This document shows positions 48,297 through 57,301 of a stretch of 64,000 nt of DNA, piece after piece. Source of the stretch: JBAZPT01 sp041645535. GTDB taxonomy: Bacteria > Patescibacteriota > Minisyncoccia > Moranbacterales > UBA2206. Numbering within the stretch: the stretch's first letter is position 1; each line of letters begins with the position of its first letter. The position numbers and the translations under genes were made by a program. The stretch is taken from positions 62,001-126,000 of the forward strand of contig JBAZPT010000002.1 of NCBI GenBank assembly GCA_041645535.1. Reading direction: 5' to 3'. The notes beneath the pieces are model-generated. The model was not told the DNA's origin and did no database searches. It saw only the letters and a list, made by a program, of their open reading frames with translations.

Positions 48297-48983
48297 ATGG
48301 AAATATTGCATCAGGACAAATTAGCCAAAAAAACCACGACTGCCGCCACGCAGAGTTTTTTGGATGTCGCTGAAGTCAAAGAAGACGCAATTGTCCTTAA
48401 AAACGGGTCGCTCCGCTCGGTAATCGCCGTTTCTTCCATAAATTATGATTTGAAATCCACCGACGAACAGGATGCCATTATCAGCCAGTACCAGAATTTC
48501 CTGAATTCCCTGGATTTTCCGGTGCAAATTATCATTAGTTCCAGAAAGTTGGATATGCAGCATTATCTGGAGTTTTTGAGCGAAAAAGAAAAAGAACAGT
48601 CAGGCGAACTTTTGCGCCTGCAGATTTCCGAATATAAAAATTTCATTACCCAGCTGGTGGAAGTTTCCAACATTATGGACAAGAATTTTTACATTATCGT
48701 CCCGTTTTCGCCCATTGAAAATGAAGAAAAAAGTTTTTTCAGCAATTTCCTGAATGTCCTTAATCCGAAAAAGGGCATTATTGAAAAACGGGAGAATTTT
48801 GAAACCTGCAAAAGCCAGCTTTTCCAGCGCGTCGATCATGTGATGGCCGGCCTTTCCGGCATTGGACTGCGCCTGGCTCCGCTCCAGACCCAGGAGCTCG
48901 TGGAACTCCTCTACAACGCGTATAATCCGACCGTTTTTAATTTATCCGAACTGGGAGAAATCAAGGAACTTGATTTAAAATAA
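48297..48983 (+). CDS. VirB4 N-terminal-like (TraC-like) protein
   Basis: 228 aa, soluble. VKEDAIVLKNGSLRSVIAVSSINYDLKS and the following YQNFLNSLDFPVQIIISSRKLD resemble the N-terminal domain of VirB4/TraC proteins. It stops one base before the VirB4 ATG, so the two are translationally coupled and probably form one complex. It may be a genuine separate subunit in this group. Confidence 0.82.
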   Translation: MEILHQDKLAKKTTTAATQSFLDVAEVKEDAIVLKNGSLRSVIAVSSINYDLKSTDEQDAIISQYQNFLNSLDFPVQIIISSRKLDMQHYLEFLSEKEKEQSGELLRLQISEYKNFITQLVEVSNIMDKNFYIIVPFSPIENEEKSFFSNFLNVLNPKKGIIEKRENFETCKSQLFQRVDHVMAGLSGIGLRLAPLQTQELVELLYNAYNPTVFNLSELGEIKELDLK

Positions 48984-48984
48984 A

Positions 48985-50811
48985 ATGTTTAATTTTACTA
49001 AAACTAAAAAAAGCGCTCCGGCTGGCAAAGAAGAACAGGATGAGCTTCTGCGCAGTGAAAAATATTACCGCGAGGGCATTGCTCAGCTTACAGATCTGAT
49101 CGCGCCGGCCGCCATCAAGGTTATGCCGCGCTATATCCGCGTCGGCGAAATTTTGGCGGAAACGCTTTTTGTTATCGCTTATCCGCGTTATCTCCACAGC
49201 AATTGGTTTTCGCCAATTATCAATATTGACGCGCCGATTGATATTTCCATGTTTATCCATCCGATTGATACCGCGGAAATTTTGAAGTCGCTGCGAAAAA
49301 GCATCACGCAAGTTGAATCGCAGATCAACATCGAGCAGGAAAAAGGGCTGGTACGCGATCCATCGCTCGAAACCGCGGCCAAAGATATTGAAGAACTGCG
49401 CGACAAGCTCCAACAGGGAACGGAAAAATTTTTTCGCTACGGACTTTACATCACCATGTATGGGCAGGACGAAAAAGAGCTGGAAAAAATCGGAAAATCC
49501 ATAACTTCAATTTTGGAAGCGCAATTGGTTTATGTGAAACCCGCCGTTTTTAAATCGGAACAAGGGTTTGTCTCATCGCTTCCCATCGCCAATGATGAAC
49601 TGGACATCGGCACCAGCATGAATTCAGCTCCGCTTTCCACTTCGTTTCCCTTTGTTTCTTCGACCCTTTCCAATGATGAGGGCATCCTTTACGGCATCAA
49701 CCGCCACAACAACAGTTTGATAATTTTCGACCGCTTCAAAATGGAAAACGCCAATATGGTGGTTTTCGCCAAGTCCGGCGCCGGCAAAAGTTATACGGTA
49801 AAACTGGAGGTTTTGCGCTCGATGATGATCGGCACCGATGTCATCATTATCGATCCGGAAAATGAATACAAGCACTTGTGCGATACGGTTGGCGGAACTT
49901 TCGTAAAAATTTCCTTGAATTCCGACCAGCATATCAACCCGTTTGATTTGCCGAAACTCATCGAGGGCGAGGATCCGGAAGATATTTTGCGCAATAACAT
50001 TGCTAATCTCATCGGCCTTCTGCATATTATGCTCGGTTCAATCACGCCGGAAGAAGATTCGATTTTAGACAAAGCCATCCATGAAACTTATTCCATCCGC
50101 GACATAACCTCGCAAACCGATTTCAATGCTCTGGCCAGGGAAGCTTTTCCGACAATGACCGATCTCTATGAAGTGCTGCGCAATATGCAGGGCGGCGAGG
50201 ATATGGCAACCAGACTCGAAAAATATACCGAGGGAGTTTTCGCGGGATTTCTCAATAACACGACCAATGTGCGCGTCGACAACCAGCTGGTAGTTTTCAA
50301 CATCCGCGATATGGAAGAGGAACTGCGCCCGATTGCTATGTATGTAGTTTTGCAATACATCTGGAACGAAATGCGCACCAACTTGAAAAAAAGGCTGGTG
50401 CTGGCGGACGAAGCCTGGGTGATGATGAAATATGAAGACGCGGCATCCTTTCTTTTCGGCATTGCCAAGCGCTGTCGGAAATATTATACCGGCCTCACCA
50501 CCATCACGCAGGATGTCAATGACTTTCTGGCTTCGCGCTATGGCAAGCCGATTGTCACCAATTCATCCATCCAGCTCCTGCTCAAGCAATCGCCGGCCGC
50601 CATTGATGTGATTACGGAAACATTTTACCTTACCGACCAGGAAAAATTCCTGCTTCTGGAAAGCAATGTGGGCGAAGGCATTTTTTTCGCCGGCACCAAG
50701 CATGTGGCCATCAAGGTTATCGCCTCCTATTCGGAAGACCAGATTATCACCACCGATCCGGCCCAGCTTTTGGAAATTGAACAAGCCAAAAAAGATTTTG
50801 AATCAGAATAA
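48985..50811 (+). CDS. VirB4-family secretion ATPase
   Basis: 608 aa. Central domain of the CagE/TrbE/VirB4 type, Walker A FAKSGAGKSYTVKLE near 258, IIDPENEYKHLC, Walker B RLVLADEAWVMMK near 475, and TGLTTITQDVNDFLASRYG with the final LLLKQSP block. It powers substrate transfer or pilus assembly from the cytoplasmic face. No VirD4 coupling protein is in the window. Confidence 0.95.
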   Translation: MFNFTKTKKSAPAGKEEQDELLRSEKYYREGIAQLTDLIAPAAIKVMPRYIRVGEILAETLFVIAYPRYLHSNWFSPIINIDAPIDISMFIHPIDTAEILKSLRKSITQVESQINIEQEKGLVRDPSLETAAKDIEELRDKLQQGTEKFFRYGLYITMYGQDEKELEKIGKSITSILEAQLVYVKPAVFKSEQGFVSSLPIANDELDIGTSMNSAPLSTSFPFVSSTLSNDEGILYGINRHNNSLIIFDRFKMENANMVVFAKSGAGKSYTVKLEVLRSMMIGTDVIIIDPENEYKHLCDTVGGTFVKISLNSDQHINPFDLPKLIEGEDPEDILRNNIANLIGLLHIMLGSITPEEDSILDKAIHETYSIRDITSQTDFNALAREAFPTMTDLYEVLRNMQGGEDMATRLEKYTEGVFAGFLNNTTNVRVDNQLVVFNIRDMEEELRPIAMYVVLQYIWNEMRTNLKKRLVLADEAWVMMKYEDAASFLFGIAKRCRKYYTGLTTITQDVNDFLASRYGKPIVTNSSIQLLLKQSPAAIDVITETFYLTDQEKFLLLESNVGEGIFFAGTKHVAIKVIASYSEDQIITTDPAQLLEIEQAKKDFESE

Positions 50812-50815
50812 AAGT

Positions 50816-51325
50816 ATGTCTATCGAACAAAATATTGAGCGAGCCAATAAATTAAAAGAGCTAAGAAAAGGCATGGAAAAAAGTCCCTTGAAAAAGGCTA
50901 AGTTTGTGGCAGGAAAACTTGCCCTAATGAAATATTTCAATCCTTATATGGATTGGCTCTATGGCATCGCATTATCCGCCGCTCTCTTGAAAGATATTGT
51001 GGATCTAGTCGGAATCGGCTCTCTTCCCGCTATTGGCACTGTCATTACCCTTATGGCTTCTATCACTATTTTTGCGGTTATGTTCATTACCGGTAATTTT
51101 TTTAAAAAACGCTGGGCTAAAAAAGTTGGGGTTGTTTTTATGGGAACGGCCGTTGAAATAATTTTTGGACTTAATTTTCTACCGGTTGAAACAGCTATCG
51201 TTATAATTGTTTTTTACCTGGCTTTGGACGATAGGCGAAAAGAAGCCGAAGCCGCTGAAAAGAAAAAGGCGCAAGCGACCGGGCAGAGCGCAAATTATTC
51301 TCCACAACCCGAATTTGCAGCGTAA
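50816..51325 (+). CDS. Membrane protein of the secretion operon, unknown
   Basis: 169 aa from ATG 50816, 4 nt after the VirB4 stop; longer starts overlap VirB4. Basic N-terminus, three or four membrane segments (about 42-62, 70-95, 103-135) and a Lys/Ala/Glu-rich tail. No family recognised. Confidence 0.75.
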   Translation: MSIEQNIERANKLKELRKGMEKSPLKKAKFVAGKLALMKYFNPYMDWLYGIALSAALLKDIVDLVGIGSLPAIGTVITLMASITIFAVMFITGNFFKKRWAKKVGVVFMGTAVEIIFGLNFLPVETAIVIIVFYLALDDRRKEAEAAEKKKAQATGQSANYSPQPEFAA

Positions 51326-51330
51326 AAAAT

Positions 51331-51990
51331 ATGGTTAATTATAAAAAACTGAATATTCTCGCCTGGAGAGAAGACCTCGTAACTTTGGCGGTTATTGCTT
51401 TTTGCCTGTTGCTGGTAACTTTTTTTCCCGCCAGCGGAACTTCGCAATTTTTTACAAAAACTTTATTTTTTTTGCTAGTCGTTCCGATCTTGTATATTAA
51501 GCTTATCCTAAAAAAATCTCTCAGCCAATTTGGATTCAACTTGAAAAATCCTAAACCTGGCATCCTGTGGTCATCCGCGGCCCTGGGGCTTTCCTTGCTT
51601 TTATTTTTTGCGTTTTTACATTTTTACCCATTTTCAAATACAAACTTGCCGAACGCGATAACAGTTTCGTTTTGGGCATTCCTGTTTTATGAGCTAGTAA
51701 TAGTCAGTTCCCTGTTTTTCTTGCAACAATTTTTCACCCAAGGCTTCGCGTTATTTTCTTTCAAGGAAAAGTTTGGAATCTGGTCTATTGTTTTTTCTTT
51801 TCTAGTCTTATTGATTTTTCTGCTGTCAAACAACAGCCTTGCGCTTTCTGACTTGCCCTTGCTTGTTTTTTTTCTGACGGGCAGCTTGGTTTCCTATAAG
51901 AGCGGTTCATTTATTTATTCCTACGCGGCCGGCTTATTATTTTTCATCTTGACGCATAGTTATTTAATCCATCTTATTAAAAATTTATGA
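51331..51990 (+). CDS. Six- to seven-TM protein, unknown
   Basis: 219 aa, almost entirely hydrophobic helices, 5 nt after the previous gene; its TGA overlaps the next ATG (ATGA). The spacing of helices and the short Phe-rich QQFFTQGFALF segment recall CPBP-type intramembrane proteins, but I do not see their EExxxR motif. Function unknown. Confidence 0.72.
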   Translation: MVNYKKLNILAWREDLVTLAVIAFCLLLVTFFPASGTSQFFTKTLFFLLVVPILYIKLILKKSLSQFGFNLKNPKPGILWSSAALGLSLLLFFAFLHFYPFSNTNLPNAITVSFWAFLFYELVIVSSLFFLQQFFTQGFALFSFKEKFGIWSIVFSFLVLLIFLLSNNSLALSDLPLLVFFLTGSLVSYKSGSFIYSYAAGLLFFILTHSYLIHLIKNL

Positions 51991-54650
51991 TAAACAAAAA
52001 AATATTTTTGCCGACACTGATTGTCCTCTTGATTTTTTTCGCCTTAAGCACCCAGAACGCGCGAGCTTATGATATGACCGCCTTTCTCGGCAATCCCAAG
52101 GCCGGCATCAACAACATGCTGGACGCGCTTGGGTTCAACAAGGATGAAACGAATGAAATGGTAAAAAATTTGAATGTTTCCCGCAAAAAAAAGCAAGCGC
52201 CCCAGGTTTCTCTGGATTTCTCTCCGGGAAATCCGACTGAGGGAGAGAAGGTTACCGCCGCCGCCAAGCCTATCTATTTTCTTAATGATATCTCCCGGCT
52301 TTATTACACCTGGTATCTCAAGCATAATAACAACGATGGGGTTAAAACTCATTTTGACAAAACTTTGGAAAAAACTATCGACTGCGATGAGGATGGCAAC
52401 TGCGATCTTAACGACGATGGAGATATTGATATAGAAGACTGGAAAATAGAAGCCGCCCGGATTATCGCCAGCAATGATTTTGATTGGGAGAAAGCCGATT
52501 ATTCGTCCACCAGCAAGGATGATGACGGTTACAAGGCCTATTTGGGCGGCGACGATCAACAAGGCAAGGATCCGGAACCAGAAAAACACTGCTACCTTCA
52601 CAACTTTGAAACCGGAGATGATTTCAATATCCCGGAGGATAAATGCAAGCATCTTTTCCCTAATGCTCCTGAAAAAAATAACAATGATTTTGAAACCGGC
52701 GACGATTCTTTCAATAAAGACGAAGAAAAATTCTGGCGAACCGATCCGCAAAATCCCGACACGGCCAACACGGGAGAGACGGACGAAGCCAATGTAGCCG
52801 GACTGGGAATTGAGGAATTTACCTGGAACTATCAAAATGGCGACAAGATTGGCGTAGCCGTGGAAGGAATTTCCATGGATCCTACCCAGTCGCCGGACGC
52901 GTCTTACAAAATAATGTGGGCCACGCTCAAAAACGAGACCTGTGATTCGGTTTCGGATTCCCTGGATGAAACCAGTGATTCCTTAGCAAACCTGACAAAC
53001 GGCACAGCCACGGTCGTATCTGATCCTGTGGTTACTACTGATCCCGTTACCGGCAACGAAACTACCGTTGAGGTGACCACGGAAACAACCACTGTAGTTA
53101 ATTTAAGTGATTCTACCGCCGAAATAACCACTGTCGCTACCACCACGACAACTGTCAGGGACAGCGGCGACAATATAATTTCCGGACCGACAACCACGAC
53201 CACAACCAGTGTGCAAAATATCGGCTCCGACGCGGACATTGACGATTTCAATGAATGTCTGGAAGACAATCTTATTTCGCCCACCGAAGGCGGGGAGTCG
53301 CAAAAAATTGATGTTTTACTTTCCTATTTTCCGACTTCTCCTATCAATGATCCGACGGGAGAAAACGCCACGGAAATCGTAGTTAATTCTTCCATTACCA
53401 ACGCCAATGACCAAAATATTTTGAAATATGCCTGGCAGGTATATAAAAGCGATGTTATCAACCCGGACAGCTGGGGCGATCCATTGTTAAAATCAGAGCT
53501 CCCTGGAATCGGCCAGACTACGGGAGCGGGACTCTCTTCAATCAAATTTAAGCCGCAATTTAAAGATCCAGCGCCAAAATTTTTGAAAGTAAAATTAAGC
53601 GTTACGGAAAACAGTTCCGCAGACAGCGAGAGAGAAGGCCATTCGAATGTCATAATCCCGCTTTCCCTGACTTCCAATAAAATTAGTGTTTTTTCAGTCG
53701 CGGTATCGCCGATTTTGGTTTTAAGTTTAGAGCAAGCTGAGCGATGCGCAGCCGGCATGGACAAAGCTTTCTGTCCGATAGTACAAAATGAGATTGTCGG
53801 AATGTCAGTGGCCAAAGAAAACTACACGAATTTTGCCTGGACGGTAAACGGTAATCCTATTAAGGCTATAAACTATCCTAGCGGCGGATCGTGCCTCTCA
53901 GGAGAGTGTAATAAAACTACCAGCGACAACACTAATATAGCCTTTTTTCCGGTTTTAAAAGAAAAAGGAGTAAAATATGATGTATCGCTTACCGCCAGTA
54001 ATGCTGCGGGAGAAAAAATAACTCTGACTAAAAATTTTGAAGTCGTTGATCCGGAAATAAAAATTATTTCCTCCGACACTGCCGCTTGCCGGCCCGTTCT
54101 TTTGGGAAATTACCTGGATCTTGATGGAACGCCGTGGCCGGATTATAGCGATAAAAATTTCCAGGCCGCCCCGGGATCAACTATTTCGCTCATCCCCATT
54201 CTCAATAATCCTTTCGCACAAGATCTTCTTTGGTATATCGACGGAGTGGCGCTGACACCTGAAAATATGTCCTACTTTGGAGCAGCTGTTTCTTCAAGCA
54301 GAGCATTAACTTTTCCAGCCGCCAAACAATTGGGAGAAATTTATAATATTTCCGTAAGAGCTCTTTACTCGCAGGACAATAACACCAAGAAATTTTTAAA
54401 TCTTAACGAAGGAGTGCAGATGAGCGAATTTTCTGAAAGCACTATGTCTGACAGCATTGAAATTCAAATGGCTAGTTTAGCCGGAGTACCGGGAGCCCAG
54501 AAGTCCGTTCCGCGCAAATTTTTGGCCGCCATTTTCACCGGACTGCCGGCTTATATCAGCTTCCTGTTCCGCATTGTGCTTACCGTTATGTTAATTTTGG
54601 CCGTTTTCTGGATCACCATGAGTCTCAACCTCGGAACGCGAGAAGAATAA
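51987..54650 (+). CDS. Large surface protein of the secretion operon
   Basis: 887 aa. Signal peptide about 5-27 (ending NARAYD); an EF-hand/dockerin-like acidic loop (about 130-150, DCDEDGNCDLNDDGDIDIED); a Thr/Val-rich repeat stretch (about 335-410); Ig-like beta segments; and a C-terminal membrane helix (about 860-880, FLFRIVLTVMLILAVFWITM). It probably projects from the cell, anchored at its C-terminus. Calcium binding is inferred. Confidence 0.8.
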   Translation: MINKKIFLPTLIVLLIFFALSTQNARAYDMTAFLGNPKAGINNMLDALGFNKDETNEMVKNLNVSRKKKQAPQVSLDFSPGNPTEGEKVTAAAKPIYFLNDISRLYYTWYLKHNNNDGVKTHFDKTLEKTIDCDEDGNCDLNDDGDIDIEDWKIEAARIIASNDFDWEKADYSSTSKDDDGYKAYLGGDDQQGKDPEPEKHCYLHNFETGDDFNIPEDKCKHLFPNAPEKNNNDFETGDDSFNKDEEKFWRTDPQNPDTANTGETDEANVAGLGIEEFTWNYQNGDKIGVAVEGISMDPTQSPDASYKIMWATLKNETCDSVSDSLDETSDSLANLTNGTATVVSDPVVTTDPVTGNETTVEVTTETTTVVNLSDSTAEITTVATTTTTVRDSGDNIISGPTTTTTTSVQNIGSDADIDDFNECLEDNLISPTEGGESQKIDVLLSYFPTSPINDPTGENATEIVVNSSITNANDQNILKYAWQVYKSDVINPDSWGDPLLKSELPGIGQTTGAGLSSIKFKPQFKDPAPKFLKVKLSVTENSSADSEREGHSNVIIPLSLTSNKISVFSVAVSPILVLSLEQAERCAAGMDKAFCPIVQNEIVGMSVAKENYTNFAWTVNGNPIKAINYPSGGSCLSGECNKTTSDNTNIAFFPVLKEKGVKYDVSLTASNAAGEKITLTKNFEVVDPEIKIISSDTAACRPVLLGNYLDLDGTPWPDYSDKNFQAAPGSTISLIPILNNPFAQDLLWYIDGVALTPENMSYFGAAVSSSRALTFPAAKQLGEIYNISVRALYSQDNNTKKFLNLNEGVQMSEFSESTMSDSIEIQMASLAGVPGAQKSVPRKFLAAIFTGLPAYISFLFRIVLTVMLILAVFWITMSLNLGTREE

Positions 54651-54657
54651 AAAATTC

Positions 54658-54686
54658 TTGCGTTATCGCTTTGCATTTTCTATAAT
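54658..54686 (+). promoter_or_regulatory. Internal promoter before the pilin-fusion gene
   Basis: TTGCGT (54658-54663), 17-nt spacer, perfect TATAAT (54681-54686). Suggests extra transcription of the major structural subunit. Confidence 0.65.
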
Positions 54687-54713
54687 AAAAGTAGCAACCG
54701 TATTAAAACAAAA

Positions 54714-55574
54714 ATGAATAAAAAAATAATTATTATTCTTTTTCTGTTAGTTTTTCTGTCATTACCTTTTTTTGCCAGCGCCCAAACAACTGGTCCTTTT
54801 AATTATGTCCCTCTTGAAAAAATTCCCGGCTCGGACAAGGAAACTTCACAAGCGATTGATTTTTATACTTATGTTTCAGCTATTTACAAGTTCGGGATCT
54901 GGGCGGTAGGGATTGTGGCGCTGTTTATGCTGGTTTTTGGAGGCTACACCTACATCACTTCCGCCGGCAATAACAGTTCGATGGAAACAGCCAAAAAAAT
55001 CATTACCGACGCGATCGTGGGCGTTATTATGGCGCTCACCGCTTATCTTTTGCTTTTTGCGATTAATCCTGATTTGGTAAAAATGAAAAAACTGGCTCCA
55101 GTAGCAGGGATATCTGGTACAGGAACAGGGGCCACAACCACAGGAGCAACGGGAGCGCCCAGTGGCGTTGGCAAATGCGTACCACTAACTACCGGCCCTT
55201 GTTCAGTTGATAATCTGAAAAGTTCCTGTTTTGGAGCGACAAACGCAGAAAAAGCTTCGGCTATTTGCAACGCTGAAAGCGTTGGCGATCCAAGAGCCCT
55301 AAGCATATCCGATAAATGCAAAAAGGGACAATCGTTTTCTGTGGGATTATTTCAAATTAACTTAACCGTTCATGACATCGGCAACGGTTGCACTTCGGCT
55401 TTTTCGGGCAAGAATTATGCTTGTTCCGTCACTGATCAAAACAAATACGATCAGTGCGTTTCCCTGGCGCAAGATTCAACCAAAAACATCCAGGAGGCTT
55501 GTGCTATTTTCAAGGCCAGCGGTTGGAATGCTTGGGGGGCTAATACTGATCCTGTTAAAGGCTGTCATTTTTAA
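54714..55574 (+). CDS. VirB2-like pilin fused to a lysozyme-like (VirB1) domain
   Basis: 286 aa. Signal peptide 1-23. Residues 45-118 form the two-helix T4SS_pilin/VirB2 unit (FGIWAVGIVALFMLVFGGYTY, IVGVIMALTAYLLLF). A Gly/Thr linker (131-153) leads to a Cys-rich domain with ICNAES (Glu188, catalytic position), FSVGLFQINL and ACAIFKASGWNAWGA, the pattern of lysozyme-like transglycosylases. Thus pilin and wall-cutting functions, normally VirB2 and VirB1, are in one chain. Confidence 0.85.
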   Translation: MNKKIIIILFLLVFLSLPFFASAQTTGPFNYVPLEKIPGSDKETSQAIDFYTYVSAIYKFGIWAVGIVALFMLVFGGYTYITSAGNNSSMETAKKIITDAIVGVIMALTAYLLLFAINPDLVKMKKLAPVAGISGTGTGATTTGATGAPSGVGKCVPLTTGPCSVDNLKSSCFGATNAEKASAICNAESVGDPRALSISDKCKKGQSFSVGLFQINLTVHDIGNGCTSAFSGKNYACSVTDQNKYDQCVSLAQDSTKNIQEACAIFKASGWNAWGANTDPVKGCHF

Positions 55575-55614
55575 ACTATCTTTTCTCTGATAATTAAATA
55601 ATCTAATCTTATAT

Positions 55615-56148
55615 ATGTCCAAGAATACAAAACTCATTATCGTTGTTTTTTCAATCATTCTTTTGGTGGTTGCTGTCTATTTTTTTATAACTCTCCGCTC
55701 TAATCCACAAAAGCCGTTGGCACAGCCCCAAACGCCTCCACAGACACAACAACCCGGCTCATCTCCAACAAGCAACTTTGTTGTTCCCCCAAAAGACTCT
55801 GGAAAAATGGTTATTACCATATCTCAAGGCAGTCTTGAAATTAACAATCTTTACAAAAATCCGGTGGCAGATTTACCCGGCAATGGCGTTGCTTTCAAAG
55901 AAACTAACGATTATCATATGGATTTTTATCCACAAGACGAAGGCTTTATTATAGCCATTCAAAATCCAGATATCCAGACAGCCAGAGATATAGCAGAAGT
56001 TGATTTTTTGCAAGCCTTGGGCATAACCAAGGATCAAGCTTGCTCTTTAAAAGTTACTCTGGGCGTTCCTTACAATGTAAATCAACAGGCTGCGGGACAA
56101 AATTACGGACTTAGTTTTTGCCCAAATGGTAAATCTTTTAATCAATAG
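55615..56148 (+). CDS. Membrane-anchored protein, unknown
   Basis: 177 aa. One N-terminal membrane segment (about 5-26), a Pro/Gln linker (about 33-55) and an external domain of about 120 residues with two Cys. It lies 40 nt after the pilin-fusion gene. No family recognised. Confidence 0.75.
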   Translation: MSKNTKLIIVVFSIILLVVAVYFFITLRSNPQKPLAQPQTPPQTQQPGSSPTSNFVVPPKDSGKMVITISQGSLEINNLYKNPVADLPGNGVAFKETNDYHMDFYPQDEGFIIAIQNPDIQTARDIAEVDFLQALGITKDQACSLKVTLGVPYNVNQQAAGQNYGLSFCPNGKSFNQ

Positions 56149-56164
56149 ACCCGTTTAATTACTT

Positions 56165-57301
56165 ATGACCCCCTCTAAAAAAATCTTCATCGCTTCCACC
56201 GCCATTTTGGCTTTTCTCCTGATTTTCTGGGGCATTTATTCTTTTTCTTTCAAAAAGACAACTCCTCCATCCAACGCGCCGACGGAAGAAAAAACCGAGC
56301 CGGTTGCCGTTCCAAAAACATCTGCTTCGCAAATCACAGCCATCAGCGATGAAGCCGTGCTGGCCCCGGTGCTCACGCCGGAAAAAAACGCCGTCAAATA
56401 TTATTCTAAAAACGACGGGCGGGCTTATCAAATAAACTTGGACGGCACTAATAAAAAAATCTTGAGCGACAAGGAACTCCCGGGTCTCGTTTCCATAGCC
56501 TGGTCGCCCGATACCAGCAAGGTAATTACCCGCTTTGAAAACAACGGCAAAAATAAATTTTATTATTACGACTACGGAAAAAACCAGGGCGTCCAGCTCA
56601 AGGAAAACCTGGACACCGTATTCTGGCAGAATGACAATAAAATTATTTACAAATATTTCGATCCTAAAACCAAAGAACGGACACTCAATATTTCCGATCC
56701 GGACGGCTCCAATTGGAATAAAATAACCGACATTGCTTTTCGCAACCTCTCTCTGGCTCCCATCCCCAAGACCGGCCTGCTTTCTTTTTGGAATTCACCG
56801 GACGCTTTTTTTGAAACATCCTTCCTGTCAACTCCGATTATCGGCGGGGAAAAAAAGACCATATTGGCCGGAAAGTTCGGCGCTGATTATCTCTGGAGCC
56901 CCGACGGCAACCTGATCTTAATTAGCAGCTCTCAGGAAAAAGCCAGCCCCCGGATGCAGCTGGCAATTGCCAATGATCGGGGCGGAGAATATAAAAATCT
57001 GGACATTCCTACCTTTATTTCCAAGGCCGCTTGGTCGCGCGACAATAAAACCGTTTATTACGCCCTCCCGGGAAATGTTCCGGCCAACGCTATTCTCCCT
57101 AATGATTACAACGATAAAAAATTCCTTTCCACGGATACTTTCTGGAAAGTTAATGTCGCCAATGGAGAAAAGTCAAGAATCATCCCCTTGGATAAAATCA
57201 GCGGCCAATATGACGCAACCGATTTATTTTTGAATTCCGACGAAAGCCTGCTTTTTTTCATTAATCGCGCGGACGGGAAGTTGTATAAAATAGACCTATA
57301 A
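56165..57301 (+). CDS. Membrane-anchored beta-propeller protein
   Basis: 378 aa. N-terminal membrane segment (about 8-27), Pro/Glu linker, then a TolB/PD40-like propeller with repeated blades such as LVSIAWSPDTSKVITRFE, GADYLWSPDGNLILISSS and ISKAAWSRDNKTVYYAL. Probably a periplasm- or outside-facing binding scaffold. The last 41 nt overlap the convergent ligase gene. Confidence 0.85.
   Translation: MTPSKKIFIASTAILAFLLIFWGIYSFSFKKTTPPSNAPTEEKTEPVAVPKTSASQITAISDEAVLAPVLTPEKNAVKYYSKNDGRAYQINLDGTNKKILSDKELPGLVSIAWSPDTSKVITRFENNGKNKFYYYDYGKNQGVQLKENLDTVFWQNDNKIIYKYFDPKTKERTLNISDPDGSNWNKITDIAFRNLSLAPIPKTGLLSFWNSPDAFFETSFLSTPIIGGEKKTILAGKFGADYLWSPDGNLILISSSQEKASPRMQLAIANDRGGEYKNLDIPTFISKAAWSRDNKTVYYALPGNVPANAILPNDYNDKKFLSTDTFWKVNVANGEKSRIIPLDKISGQYDATDLFLNSDESLLFFINRADGKLYKIDL

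Noticed and set aside
48297..50811. VirB4 gene broken by a frameshift
   Set aside because: The two genes have a clean stop/start junction one base apart, and the second is a full-length VirB4 by itself.
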